NCBI RefSeq assembly: GCF_000961885.1
Contig: NZ_JZKH01000045.1
Span: forward strand, 1 to 63,785
Direction: 5' to 3'
Length of the DNA: 63,785 bases
Origin: Streptomyces rubellomurinus
GTDB lineage: Bacteria > Actinomycetota > Actinomycetes > Streptomycetales > Streptomycetaceae
Shown here: positions 9,144 through 17,755 of the stretch, one piece after another
Position numbering within the stretch: position 1 is the stretch's first letter
How the letters are laid out: each line of letters opens with the position of its first letter
Program-made: the position numbers and the translations under genes
The notes under the pieces: model-generated
Database searches by the model: none
Seen by the model: the letters and a program-made list of their open reading frames with translations, nothing else
What the model was told of the DNA's origin: nothing

Positions 9144-10037
9144 TCACTCGAAGTGGTGCTCCCAGACCGTCTCGACCGCCGGCTTGCCGTGCAGGTCCGG
9201 CACCTCCTGGAGCCAGGCCGGCCGCCCGGCCCTGGTCCGGGCCGCGCGCCGCAGCTCGGCCTCGCGCAGCTGCTCGGGGGTGGCGAAGCCCTCCGGCAGC
9301 CACTGCTCGGAGAGCACCGCGCGGGCCGCCAGGTGCGTCACGTAGGCGCGCCGGACGGCGTCCGCGGAGTCGAAGCCGGGTTCGTCGGCCAGCCACTCGT
9401 CCGGGACGAGGGCCAGCACCTCCTCCAGCAGCGGGACGGTGACCAGCGGCCCGAGGTCCTCGTCGGCCAGCCGGACGTCCGGGGCCGAGGAGCCCAGCGC
9501 GTGCGCGCTCAGGTCGTACCGCTTGCCGACCGCCGCCTCGGCGCCGGCCCAGCGGTGGTGGAAGATCAGCGCGGCGCCGTTGTCGATCAGCCAGACCCGC
9601 CCGTGCCAGACCACCAGGTTGGGGTTGTGCACCGTGCGGTCGACGTTGCCGGTGAGCGCGTCCAGCCAGACCACCCGCCCGGCCTCCGCGGAGTCCACCG
9701 GGACCATCCCCGGCCGGTAGTCCCGCGCCCCGGGCAGCAGGTCCATCCCGAGGTTGAGGCCGCCGCTGGCCCGGAGCATGTCCTGGATCTCGGTGTCCGG
9801 CTCGTCCGCCGCCACCGCCGGGTCGAAGTCGACCAGCCGCAGCTCCGGCACCCGCAGCCCCAGCCGCCGGGCCAGCTCCCCGACGATCACCTCGGCCACC
9901 AGCGCCTTGCGGCCCTGCGCGGCCCCCGTGAACTTGACCACGTAGGTGCCCAGGTCGTCGGTCTCCACCACACCGGGCACCGAGCCGCCGGCCCGCAGCG
10001 GATCGACGTAGCGCACTGCTGTCACCTGATCGAGCAC
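9144..10037 (-). CDS. HipA-like kinase family protein
   Basis: 297 residues. Visible kinase-like features are YVVKFTGAAQGRKALVAEVIVGELAR (lysine strand and helix C), GNVDRTVHNPNLVV (catalytic loop with Asp and Asn) and VWLIDNGAALIFHH (metal-binding DNG). This matches the compact HipA-related kinase family of actinobacteria rather than true E. coli-type HipA (about 440 residues). No HipB-like antitoxin is adjacent on either side, so a toxin-antitoxin role is not supported; substrate unknown. GTG at 10037 begins VLDQVTAVRYVDPL; the ribosome site is weak. It is divergent from the SRPBCC gene at 10138 across a 100-bp shared promoter region. Confidence 0.75.
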   Translation of the reverse strand: MLDQVTAVRYVDPLRAGGSVPGVVETDDLGTYVVKFTGAAQGRKALVAEVIVGELARRLGLRVPELRLVDFDPAVAADEPDTEIQDMLRASGGLNLGMDLLPGARDYRPGMVPVDSAEAGRVVWLDALTGNVDRTVHNPNLVVWHGRVWLIDNGAALIFHHRWAGAEAAVGKRYDLSAHALGSSAPDVRLADEDLGPLVTVPLLEEVLALVPDEWLADEPGFDSADAVRRAYVTHLAARAVLSEQWLPEGFATPEQLREAELRRAARTRAGRPAWLQEVPDLHGKPAVETVWEHHFE

Positions 10038-10137
10038 ACCGGCCACCCTACCCGCCGCGTCACGGGCCGACCGCTGTGATTGGCTTGCCGCAGAGCGGTA
10101 CGGACAGCGGTACCCCCCACATGAGGAGAGCAAGGCC

Positions 10138-10578
10138 ATGGGACAGGTGCAGGCCACCACCGAGCGGACGTACGACGCCGCTCCGGAGCGGGTGTACGAG
10201 GCGCTGGCCGACTACCAGGTGACCCGCCCGAAGCTGCTGCCCGCGCAGTACAGCGAGTACGAGGTCCGGGTCGGCGGCACCGGCGCCGGCACCCAGGTGC
10301 ACTGGCGGCTGCAGGCCACCGAGAAGCGGGTGCGCGACTGCCTGTTCACCGTGTCGGCGCCGGAGCCCGACCAGCTGGTGGAGAAGGACGCCAACTCCAG
10401 CATGGTGATCACCTGGACGGTCGCGGCGGAGGGCGAGGGCCGCACCAAGGTCACCGTCACCGCGACCTGGCAGGGCGCCACCGGCATCGGCGGCTTCTTC
10501 GAGCGCACCTTCGCCCCCAAGGGCCTGAACCGCATCCACGACCAGGTGCTCGCGAACCTGGCCGCCGAGGTCCGCTGA
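10138..10578 (+). CDS. SRPBCC family (polyketide cyclase/START-like) protein
   Basis: 146 residues, the usual length of a stand-alone SRPBCC domain. The start MGQVQATTERTYDAAPERVYEALADY is the typical first beta-strand and helix of a START-like lipid-binding cup, and the C-terminal helix is FFERTFAPKGLNRIHDQVLANLAAEV. Such proteins bind hydrophobic ligands; no catalytic residues can be assigned, so function is unknown. GAGGAG lies about 9 bases before the ATG. Divergent from the HipA-like kinase. Confidence 0.8.
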   Translation: MGQVQATTERTYDAAPERVYEALADYQVTRPKLLPAQYSEYEVRVGGTGAGTQVHWRLQATEKRVRDCLFTVSAPEPDQLVEKDANSSMVITWTVAAEGEGRTKVTVTATWQGATGIGGFFERTFAPKGLNRIHDQVLANLAAEVR

Positions 10579-10737
10579 GGTCCTCCCCCCGGGCGTGTTC
10601 GGCGGGGAGCGCCGCTCGCTCGGGGATTCGAATGGTCCGCCCACCCGTACGAGCCGAAAGCCGTACGGGTGGACGGCCCGCCACCTCCGGGTGACGAGGG
10701 CGGCCCGGCACGGGGGAGCGACCCTAGGCTCGCCGCC

Positions 10738-11898
10738 GTGCATATGACGATCCTTCACGTTTCGCAGCCGGTGGACGGCGGAGTCGCCCGCGTCGTCGTC
10801 GATCTGGTCCGGGGGCAGCGGGAGGCCGGCCACCGGGTGCTGGTCGCCTGTCCGCGCGGCGGCCGCCTGGCCGCGGAGGCCGCCGCGGTCGGCGCGCTGG
10901 TCCGGGACTGGCCCGCCGACCGGTCCCCGGGCCCGGCCACCGCCGCCGAGGCCTGGCGGCTGCGCCGGATCGTCCGGGCCGCCGGGCCCGACGTGGTCCA
11001 CCTGCACAGCGCCAAGGCCGGGCTGGCCGGCCGGCTGGCCGTGCGCGGCGCGGTGCCGACCGTCTTCCAGCCGCACGCCTGGTCCTTCGTTGCCGTGGAC
11101 GGCGCGCTGGCCGCCGCCACCCTGTGCTGGGAGCGCTTCGCGACCCGCTGGGCGCAGCGCCTGCTGTGCGTCAGCGTCCAGGAGCGGGCGGACGGCGTGG
11201 CCGCCGGGGTGCACGCCGACTGGGCGGTGGTGCCCAACGGCGTGGACGTGCGCCACTACGCACCCGCCGACCGCCGGGCCGCCCGGATCGCGCTCGGCCT
11301 GGAGCTGGACGCCCCGCTCGCGGTCTGCGTGGGCCGGCTGTGCCGGCAGAAGGGGCAGGACGTGCTGCTGGCGGCCTGGCCGGAGGTGCTGCGCCGGGTG
11401 CCGCAGGCCCGGCTGGCGCTGGTCGGCGGCGGGCCGGAGGAGCAGCGGATCGCGGAGCTGGTCCGGGAGACGGCCGAGCCGGCCCGGGTCCGGCTGGTCG
11501 GGGACGTGGCGGATCCGCGCCCGTGGCTGGCGGCGGCCGACCTGGTGGTGCTGCCCTCGCGCTGGGAGGGCATGGCGCTCGCCCCGCTGGAGGCGATGGC
11601 CGCGGCCCGCCCCGTGCTGCTGACGGACGTGCCGGGGGCGCGGGAGTGCCTGCCGCCCGCCGAACGGGCACAGTCGGTCGTCCGCGCGGATGATCCGGAG
11701 GCGCTGGCCACCCGAATGGCCGAGGCCTTGTCCGATCCGATCGAGTGCGAGCGACGCGGCTCCCGGCTGCGCGAGCACGTGTCGGCGCGGCACGACGTGC
11801 GAACCGTGGTCGAACAGGTGGACGGCCTCTACCGCCATCTGCTGGGGGCCGGCCCGGCTGCCGGGCGGCGCCGGACCCGTGTCCCGGAGCGGATCTGA
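10738..11898 (+). CDS. GT4-family glycosyltransferase, first gene of the exopolysaccharide locus
   Basis: About 386 residues with a GT-B fold. N-terminal acceptor domain ILHVSQPVDGGVARVVVDLV; C-terminal donor domain with CVGRLCRQKGQDVLLAAWPEVL, ALVGGGPEEQRI, and the GT4 E-x7-E region PSRWEGMALAPLEAMAAARPVLLTD. It should transfer a nucleotide-activated sugar to a lipid-linked or saccharide acceptor at the inner membrane face. The start is uncertain: GTG at 10738 lies 7 bases after TAGGCT (10725-10730), the spacing of a leaderless transcript, while ATG at 10744 is also in frame. It precedes the polyprenyl-phosphate sugar transferase by 380 bp. Confidence 0.85.
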   Translation: MHMTILHVSQPVDGGVARVVVDLVRGQREAGHRVLVACPRGGRLAAEAAAVGALVRDWPADRSPGPATAAEAWRLRRIVRAAGPDVVHLHSAKAGLAGRLAVRGAVPTVFQPHAWSFVAVDGALAAATLCWERFATRWAQRLLCVSVQERADGVAAGVHADWAVVPNGVDVRHYAPADRRAARIALGLELDAPLAVCVGRLCRQKGQDVLLAAWPEVLRRVPQARLALVGGGPEEQRIAELVRETAEPARVRLVGDVADPRPWLAAADLVVLPSRWEGMALAPLEAMAAARPVLLTDVPGARECLPPAERAQSVVRADDPEALATRMAEALSDPIECERRGSRLREHVSARHDVRTVVEQVDGLYRHLLGAGPAAGRRRTRVPERI

Positions 11899-12278
11899 TC
11901 GTTTCACATGCCGTGAATGCCCGCCGCCGAGGCGTGGTCCTATTCGCACCCGCAACCGGATTCTCGGGCGGGGTGGCAAATCAGAAATACCTATTAATGG
12001 GCGGCTGGAATGAAACGGCAAGTCACCTTCCGGCCCGTCAGGTTCGGTTCGGTATTGTCTGATTTTGCCTGCTTCATTTCGTTTTCACGCTGGGAATTCG
12101 CGATCGATCCAATCGCGACCGAGTCCACTGCGACCGCCGCCCTCGCGAGCGAACCGAAAGCCGCCAGCGGCAGCAGGTGCAGTCAGGACCGCGCCCACCG
12201 GGCCGGGACGGCCGCCCCCCGCCATCCGGTGCCGGGGCGCCGTCGCCCCGGGCACACAGCAGGGGAGTTCGTGCGCTG
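11899..12278 (+). promoter_or_regulatory. AT-rich intergenic region before the exopolysaccharide operon
   Basis: 380 bp with conspicuously lower GC at about 11940-12110 than anything nearby (includes TATTAAT near 11989 and GTATTGTCTGATTTTG near 12052-12067). No ORF with a ribosome site was found. It probably holds the main promoter and regulatory sites of the seven following genes, or is the scar of an older insertion. Confidence 0.4.
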
Positions 12279-13802
12279 ATGACCATTGACCACGACAGTG
12301 TGCCGCGACCCGGCGGGCCCCTGGCGGGCCCGCACCGGCCGGGCACCGGGCTGCTCGACCGTCCAGCGAGGTCCGCGCACACCCGCGCGGTACCGGCACC
12401 CCGCAGCCACCGCCGCCCGGTCCGCTCCCGACTCGCCCTGCCGCTCACCCTGCTCCAGGTCGACGCGATCGCGCTGTGCGCCGCCACCGGCATCGCCAAC
12501 CGGGCCGTCGACCCGGCCGCCCCGCTCGCGCCACTGCTCGGTGTCGCCGCCGTCCTGCCGCTGCTGCTCCTGCTCAACCTCACCGGCGGCCTCTACCGCA
12601 CCCGGCTGACCCTGTCCGTCCTCGACGAGCTGCCCGCCCTCGCCGTCCGCGCCGCGGTCGCCACCGCCTTCGCCGTCACCCTGGCCGGCTGTCTGGACGG
12701 GCGCTGGCCCGACTGCGGCCCGGCCACCCCGGCCCGGCTCACCGTCCTGCTCGGCGCCCAGCTGCTGATCGCCGCCGTCGGCCGCGGCTTCCTCTACCAC
12801 CTCGTCCGGCGGATCCGCCGCGGCCGGCCCAGCCCCGTCCTCGTCCTCGGCGCCGGCCGGCTCGGCCGCAAGGTCGCCGCCGCCCTCGGCGAGCACCGCG
12901 AGTACGGGATGCGCCCGGTCGGCTTCCTCGACGCCGACCCGCCGCTGCTGGCCGGCGACACCGACCTGCCCGTCCTCGGCGGCCGCGAGGTGTTGGAGCG
13001 CGAGGTCCGCCGGCACCGGATCCACCACGTGATCGCCACCGCCGGCGCCGCCGACGAGGCCGAGACCGCCGCCGCCCTGCGCGACGCCGCCCGACTCGGC
13101 TGCCAGGTCTGGCTCGTCCCCGCGCTGCGCGAGTACGGCTCGCTGCCCACCGCCCCGATCGCCGGCGCCGACCACCTGTGGGGCTTCCCCTGCCTGCGGG
13201 TGGGCAGCCCCGCGCTGCAGCGCCCCGGCTGGGCCGCCAAACGCGCCCTGGACATCACCGCCGCCGCGTTCGGCCTGCTGCTGCTCGCCCCCGTGCTCGC
13301 CCTGTGCGCGCTCGCCGTCCGCTTCGACACCGGCTCCGGCGTGCTCTTCCGCCAGCAGCGCACCGGCCTGGACGGCCGGGTCTTCACCGTCCTCAAGTTC
13401 CGCACCCTGCGCCCGAGCAACGAGCACGAGTCCGCCACCCGCTGGAACATCTCCCAGGACCACCGGATGGGCACCGTGGGCCGGCTGCTGCGCAAGAGCT
13501 CGCTGGACGAGCTGCCGCAGCTGTGGAACGTGCTGTGCGGCGACATGAGCCTGGTCGGCCCGCGTCCCGAACGGCCGTACTTCGTCATGCGGTTCAGCCA
13601 GACCTACCCCGAGTACGCCGACCGCCACCGCGTCCCGGTCGGCCTCACCGGCCTCGCCCAGGTCAACGGCCTGCGCGGGGACACCTCCATCGAGGACCGG
13701 GCGCGCTTCGACAACCGCTACATCGAGAGCTGGAGCCTCTGGCAGGACGTCAAGATCCTGTGCCGCACCGCGGCGTTGATGCTCCACCCGGACGGGAGCT
13801 GA
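12279..13802 (+). CDS. Polyprenyl-phosphate glycosyl-1-phosphate transferase (WbaP/CpsE-like)
   Basis: 507 residues with the classic PHPT layout: an N-terminal Arg/Pro-rich stretch, about four transmembrane helices (residues ~50-175), a Rossmann-like domain (PVLVLGAGRLGRKVAAAL, ~190-300), one more membrane helix (LDITAAAFGLLLLAPVLALCALAV), and the catalytic C-terminal domain (FRQQRTGLDGRVFTVLKFRT; RKSSLDELPQLWNVL; MSLVGPRPERP). It transfers a sugar-1-phosphate from a UDP-sugar to undecaprenyl phosphate, starting each repeat unit. ATG at 12279 follows GGGGAG by 11 bases; it ends 5 bases before the next gene. This is the priming enzyme of the locus. Confidence 0.92.
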   Translation: MTIDHDSVPRPGGPLAGPHRPGTGLLDRPARSAHTRAVPAPRSHRRPVRSRLALPLTLLQVDAIALCAATGIANRAVDPAAPLAPLLGVAAVLPLLLLLNLTGGLYRTRLTLSVLDELPALAVRAAVATAFAVTLAGCLDGRWPDCGPATPARLTVLLGAQLLIAAVGRGFLYHLVRRIRRGRPSPVLVLGAGRLGRKVAAALGEHREYGMRPVGFLDADPPLLAGDTDLPVLGGREVLEREVRRHRIHHVIATAGAADEAETAAALRDAARLGCQVWLVPALREYGSLPTAPIAGADHLWGFPCLRVGSPALQRPGWAAKRALDITAAAFGLLLLAPVLALCALAVRFDTGSGVLFRQQRTGLDGRVFTVLKFRTLRPSNEHESATRWNISQDHRMGTVGRLLRKSSLDELPQLWNVLCGDMSLVGPRPERPYFVMRFSQTYPEYADRHRVPVGLTGLAQVNGLRGDTSIEDRARFDNRYIESWSLWQDVKILCRTAALMLHPDGS

Positions 13803-13807
13803 CCCGC

Positions 13808-15151
13808 GTGGCCCTGACCCTTCCCGCCGATCCCGCCCCGGAGGCGAGCGGGCGAGTAACAGCGTTACGGAACACCCTCGCGGCGGCCGCCGACCGGCCC
13901 AGCCTGTTGGCCGCCGCGACCGTACTGCTGGTCTGCGTGCCCACCGGCGAGAAGGACGTCACGGCCGCCGTCCACATCACCGCCGCCGACCTCGCCTCCC
14001 TGGCGCTGGTCGCGCTCACCGCGGTCAACCTGCTGCGCGGGCGGCTGCCCGCCCTCGACCGCACCACCTGCGTGCTGTTCGGCGGGATCGTGGCCGCCGC
14101 CGCCGTCGCCACCGTCGGCTCGATCGACCCGGCCACCAGCGTCACCGGCTTCGTCCGGCTCACCCAGGTGTTCGTCCTGGTGCCCGCCTCGGTGCTGTGC
14201 TCGCTGCGCGACCGCACCGACCAGCGGCTCGTCCTCGGCTCCTTCGTGCTCGCCGCGCTGATCGAGGGCGCGGTCGGCGCGCACCAGTACCTCACCCGCA
14301 CCGGCGCCTCCTACACCGGCCAGCCGATCCGCGCGATCGGCACCTTCGGCGCCCTCGACGTCATGGCGATGTCGACCGTGGTCAGCTACGGCCTGCTGGC
14401 CGCGCTCGCGCTGGCGCTCGGCGAGCGGGGGCCGGGGGGCGATCCCCGGCTGCGCCGGGCGATGTTCGGCGCCGCCGCGTTCCTGGCCTTCCCGCTCGCC
14501 GTCTCCTTCAGCCGGGGCAGCTGGATCGCCACCGGCGTCGCCGCCACCGTGCTGCTGCTGCGCGCCGACGCCCGGCTGTTCGTGCGCGGCACCGTCCTCG
14601 GCCTCGCCGCCGCCGTCGTCCTGGTCGGCGGCCTCGGCCTCGGCGCCTCCGGCGTCACCGCGCGGATCAGCTCGATCGGCTCCGTCTCGGCCGCCCCCGA
14701 CCAGTCCGTCTCCGACCGCTACGACCTGTGGGCCACCGCCGGCCGGATCTGGCAGGACCACCCCGTCCACGGCGCCGGCCCCAAGGCCTTCCCGCAACTG
14801 CGCGACAGCCACGCCCCGCTGCGGCTCTCCTCCGGCAGCGACACCACCGACCCCACCATGGGCTTCCAGCGCGAGCCGCTGCTCTCCCCGCACAACATGT
14901 ACTTCCTGGTGCTCAGCGAGCAGGGCCTGATCGGCGTCACCGCGTACGCGACGCTCTTCCTCGCCCTGCTGCTCGGCTGCCTGCGCAACCGCCGGGGCTT
15001 CGGCCTGGCCGCACTCGCCCTGCTCACCTGGGTGCTGGTCGACTTCCTGTACGCCGACATCGGCGGCACCACCACCGTCCTGACCTCGGTCGTCTTCGGC
15101 CTGGCCGCCCGCGCCTCCACCTCCGCCGCCGCCGGCGAGGTGACCCCGTGA
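13808..15151 (+). CDS. O-antigen ligase/polymerase-like membrane protein
   Basis: 447 residues, about ten or more transmembrane helices. The Wzy_C/O-antigen ligase signature is in the large periplasm-side loop: DRYDLWATAGRIWQDHPVHGAGPKAFPQ followed by SPHNMYFLVLSEQGLIGVTAY, with the characteristic HN and upstream Arg residues. In this context it is expected to polymerise lipid-linked repeat units outside the membrane (Wzy role) or to ligate the chain to an acceptor; sequence alone cannot separate these. GTG start 5 bases after the upstream stop; its stop overlaps the next start (GTGA), indicating translational coupling. Confidence 0.88.
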   Translation: MALTLPADPAPEASGRVTALRNTLAAAADRPSLLAAATVLLVCVPTGEKDVTAAVHITAADLASLALVALTAVNLLRGRLPALDRTTCVLFGGIVAAAAVATVGSIDPATSVTGFVRLTQVFVLVPASVLCSLRDRTDQRLVLGSFVLAALIEGAVGAHQYLTRTGASYTGQPIRAIGTFGALDVMAMSTVVSYGLLAALALALGERGPGGDPRLRRAMFGAAAFLAFPLAVSFSRGSWIATGVAATVLLLRADARLFVRGTVLGLAAAVVLVGGLGLGASGVTARISSIGSVSAAPDQSVSDRYDLWATAGRIWQDHPVHGAGPKAFPQLRDSHAPLRLSSGSDTTDPTMGFQREPLLSPHNMYFLVLSEQGLIGVTAYATLFLALLLGCLRNRRGFGLAALALLTWVLVDFLYADIGGTTTVLTSVVFGLAARASTSAAAGEVTP

Positions 15152-16923
15152 CCGCCGACCGGCCGACCGTCCTCGCCTCCCCGCTCCCGGCCCCGCGCAG
15201 CGCCCCCGAACCGCCCCCCGGGCCGGGCCGGGCGCCGCGCGGCGGCTTCCTCGCCAAGGCCTTCGGCATCACCGCCGTGCTCAGCGCCGCCGGCTCCGGC
15301 CTCGGCCTGCTGCGCGACCTGCTGCTCGCCCGCTACTTCGGCGCGAACCAGGGCACCGACGCCTTCCTGGTCGCCTGGACCGTCCCGGAGACGGCCGCGC
15401 CGCTGCTGATCGAGGACGCCATGTCCTTCATCATGCTGCCCGCCTTCGCCCTCGCCCTGGTGCTGCGCGAGGAGGACCCGGACGCCCCCGACCCGGTCCG
15501 CCAGCTGGTCCGCGCCACCCTGCCCTGGCTGCTGATCGCCCTCAGCGGCCTCGCCCTGGCCGCCGCCCTCGGCGCCCCCGAACTGGTCGACCTGCTCGCC
15601 CCCGGCCTGACCGACCCGGGCCTGGCCGTCACCTGCACCCGGATCACCGCGATCACCGTGCTGCCCTTCGGCGTGGCCGGCTACCTCGCCGCCGCGCTGC
15701 GCGCCCACCACCGCTTCACCGCCCCGGCCGGCATCTACGTCGCCTACAACCTCGGCATCCTCGGCGTCCTGCTGGCCGGCCACGCGTACCTGGGCGTGCG
15801 CTCGGCCGCCCTCGGCGTCGCGTTCGGCAGCCTGCTGATGGCCGGCCTGCTGGTCGGCCCGTTCCTGCGCCGGCTGCGCGAGGGCGCCGCCGGCACCGGC
15901 ACGGGGCGCAGCCGCCGCTCCCGCAACGCCCTGGTGCTGATGCCGCTCGCGCTGCTGCCGGTCGCCTCCTTCACCCTGACCCGCCAGTCGCAGGTCTTCG
16001 TCGAGCGCTACCTCGGCTCGGCGCTGCCGCCCGGCACCATCTCGCACCTCAACTACGCCGCCAAGGTCTCCCAACTCGCCATGACGGCGGGCATCCTGAT
16101 CTGCACCGTCACCTTCCCGCTGGTGGCCAGGGCGCTCGCCGCCGGGGACGTCACCGCCGCCCGCGACCGGGTCGAGAAGGACCTCGGCCAGGCGGCCGCC
16201 GTCGTGCTGCTCGGCACCTCCTTTCTGATGGCCTGCGCCCCCGCGGTGGTCTCGCTGCTGTTCCAGCGCGGCGCCTTCGGCCCGCGGGACACCGAGGCCA
16301 CCGCCGAGGTCATCCGGGTCTACAGCTTCGGCCTGCCCGCCCAGGCGCTGATCGGCGTGATAATCCGGCCGTACTTCTCGCTGCGCCCGGTGGTCCGCCG
16401 CGCCGACGACCCGGGGGCCGGAGCGGGCGGCAAACGGCTGCTCGACTGGTACCCGGTCGCCGCGATGCTGCTCGGCCTCGCCGTCACCGTCACCGTGGGC
16501 CTGCTCGCCACGCCCCGCTTCGGCGCCCTCGGCCTCGCCGCCGGGAACGCGGCGGGCATCACCGCCACGGCCGCGCTGCTGCTGCGCGGCCTGGTGCTGC
16601 GCGGCATCCCGCTGCGGCTGCGCCGGGTGCTCGGCGGGCACGCCCGGCTGGTGGCCGCCGCCGCCGGAGCCACCGTGCTCGGCGCGGCCGCCGCGGCCCC
16701 GGTCGACGACCCGCTGCTCGACACCCTCCTCGGAGGCCTCGCCGTGGTGCTGGCCTTCGCCGTCCTCGGCACCTGCCTCGGGGCCCGCGAGGTGCGCGGC
16801 CCCGTCCTCGCCGCCGTCCGGGCCGTCCGGCGCGCGCCGGCGCCGGCCCTCGCGCCCGCCGGGGCGCCCGTTCCGAACCCGCCAACCGTCGCCGACGAAG
16901 GGAAGACCCCCCATGGACAGTGA
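15148..16923 (+). CDS. MurJ/MviN-type lipid-linked oligosaccharide flippase
   Basis: 591 residues, MOP-superfamily MurJ-like with about 13-14 membrane helices. Recognisable: GSGLGLLRDLLLARYFGANQGTDAFLVAW, ALRAHHRFTAPAGIYVAYNLGI, LLPVASFTLTRQSQVFVERYLGS and LLFQRGAFGPRDTEATAEVIRVYSFGLPAQA. MurJ proteins flip lipid II; inside a polysaccharide locus without a Wzx, this copy probably exports the undecaprenyl-linked repeat unit. Most streptomycetes carry their cell-wall MurJ elsewhere, so this is likely a dedicated paralogue. GTG at 15148 overlaps the upstream stop; the C-terminus is a long Ala/Pro tail overlapping the next gene by 11 bp. Confidence 0.88.
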   Translation: MTADRPTVLASPLPAPRSAPEPPPGPGRAPRGGFLAKAFGITAVLSAAGSGLGLLRDLLLARYFGANQGTDAFLVAWTVPETAAPLLIEDAMSFIMLPAFALALVLREEDPDAPDPVRQLVRATLPWLLIALSGLALAAALGAPELVDLLAPGLTDPGLAVTCTRITAITVLPFGVAGYLAAALRAHHRFTAPAGIYVAYNLGILGVLLAGHAYLGVRSAALGVAFGSLLMAGLLVGPFLRRLREGAAGTGTGRSRRSRNALVLMPLALLPVASFTLTRQSQVFVERYLGSALPPGTISHLNYAAKVSQLAMTAGILICTVTFPLVARALAAGDVTAARDRVEKDLGQAAAVVLLGTSFLMACAPAVVSLLFQRGAFGPRDTEATAEVIRVYSFGLPAQALIGVIIRPYFSLRPVVRRADDPGAGAGGKRLLDWYPVAAMLLGLAVTVTVGLLATPRFGALGLAAGNAAGITATAALLLRGLVLRGIPLRLRRVLGGHARLVAAAAGATVLGAAAAAPVDDPLLDTLLGGLAVVLAFAVLGTCLGAREVRGPVLAAVRAVRRAPAPALAPAGAPVPNPPTVADEGKTPHGQ

Positions 16924-17755
16924 ACGGGGAACCGTCCGTTCGGCAAGGACAGGCGTCACCAACGCCCCACCGAACCGGGCGCGTCTGCCCAGGAGCCGCA
17001 GCCCGCTCGGCGAACCGACCGCCCCCGGCTCCGCCTCGCCGTGGATCCTGATGTACCACTCGGTCGCGGTCGAGAAGGAGGACCCGTACCGGCTCACCGT
17101 CAGCCCGGAACGCTTCGCCGAACAGGTCGCCTGGCTGCACCGGCGCGGCCGGCGCGGCGTCTCGGTCCGCGAGCTGATGCACGCCCGCACCCTCGGCCGC
17201 GCGGACGGACTGGTCGGCCTGACCTTCGACGACGGCTACGCGGACTTCGCGCGGTACGCCGTACCGATCCTGCAGGCGTACGGCTTCACCGCCACCGCGT
17301 ACGTGGTCGCCGACCTGCTCGGGCAGGACAACGGCTGGGACGCCGAGGGCCCGCGCAAGAAGCTGCTCACCGTCCAGGAGGTCACCGAACTCGCCGCCGC
17401 CGGCTGGGAGATCGGCTCGCACGGCCTCGGCCACCAGGCGCTGCCCGGCCTGCCCGCCGAGGCCCTGGAGGTCCAGGCCCGGGAGAGCCGGCGGCTGCTG
17501 GAGGAGGTCGTCGGCGGCCCGGTCACCGGCTTCTGCTACCCGTACGGCGCCGTCGACCTGGCCGCCACCCTGGCCGTGCGGGACGCGGGCTACGACTACG
17601 CCTGCGCCATCGCGCACTCCTCGCTCACCGGCCGCTTCGCGCTGCCCCGCTGCTACGTCGGCGACCGCGACGGCGCCTGGCGGCTGCGCGCCAAGCAGGC
17701 CCGCCACCGGCTGCGCGACACCGTGACCGACCTGCGGCGGAAGGCCGGGCGATGA
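16913..17755 (+). CDS. Polysaccharide deacetylase (NodB homology domain)
   Basis: 280 residues. After ~45 disordered residues the NodB fold begins at WILMYHSVA. Key motifs: TFDDGYADF (motif 1, Asp-Asp), GSHGLGHQAL (motif 2; His-x3-His becomes HGLGH), CYPYGAVD (motif 3). It should remove N-acetyl groups from hexosamines. No signal peptide or membrane helix is visible, so it may act on cytoplasmic lipid-linked sugar or reach the surface another way. ATG overlaps the flippase by 11 bp; its end overlaps the next gene by ATGA. Deacetylation would give a polycationic polymer. Confidence 0.88.
   Translation: MDSERGTVRSARTGVTNAPPNRARLPRSRSPLGEPTAPGSASPWILMYHSVAVEKEDPYRLTVSPERFAEQVAWLHRRGRRGVSVRELMHARTLGRADGLVGLTFDDGYADFARYAVPILQAYGFTATAYVVADLLGQDNGWDAEGPRKKLLTVQEVTELAAAGWEIGSHGLGHQALPGLPAEALEVQARESRRLLEEVVGGPVTGFCYPYGAVDLAATLAVRDAGYDYACAIAHSSLTGRFALPRCYVGDRDGAWRLRAKQARHRLRDTVTDLRRKAGR

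Noticed and set aside
9144..10578. HipA-like gene as a toxin-antitoxin system with the divergent gene
   Set aside because: The divergent gene is an SRPBCC domain protein, not a DNA-binding antitoxin.
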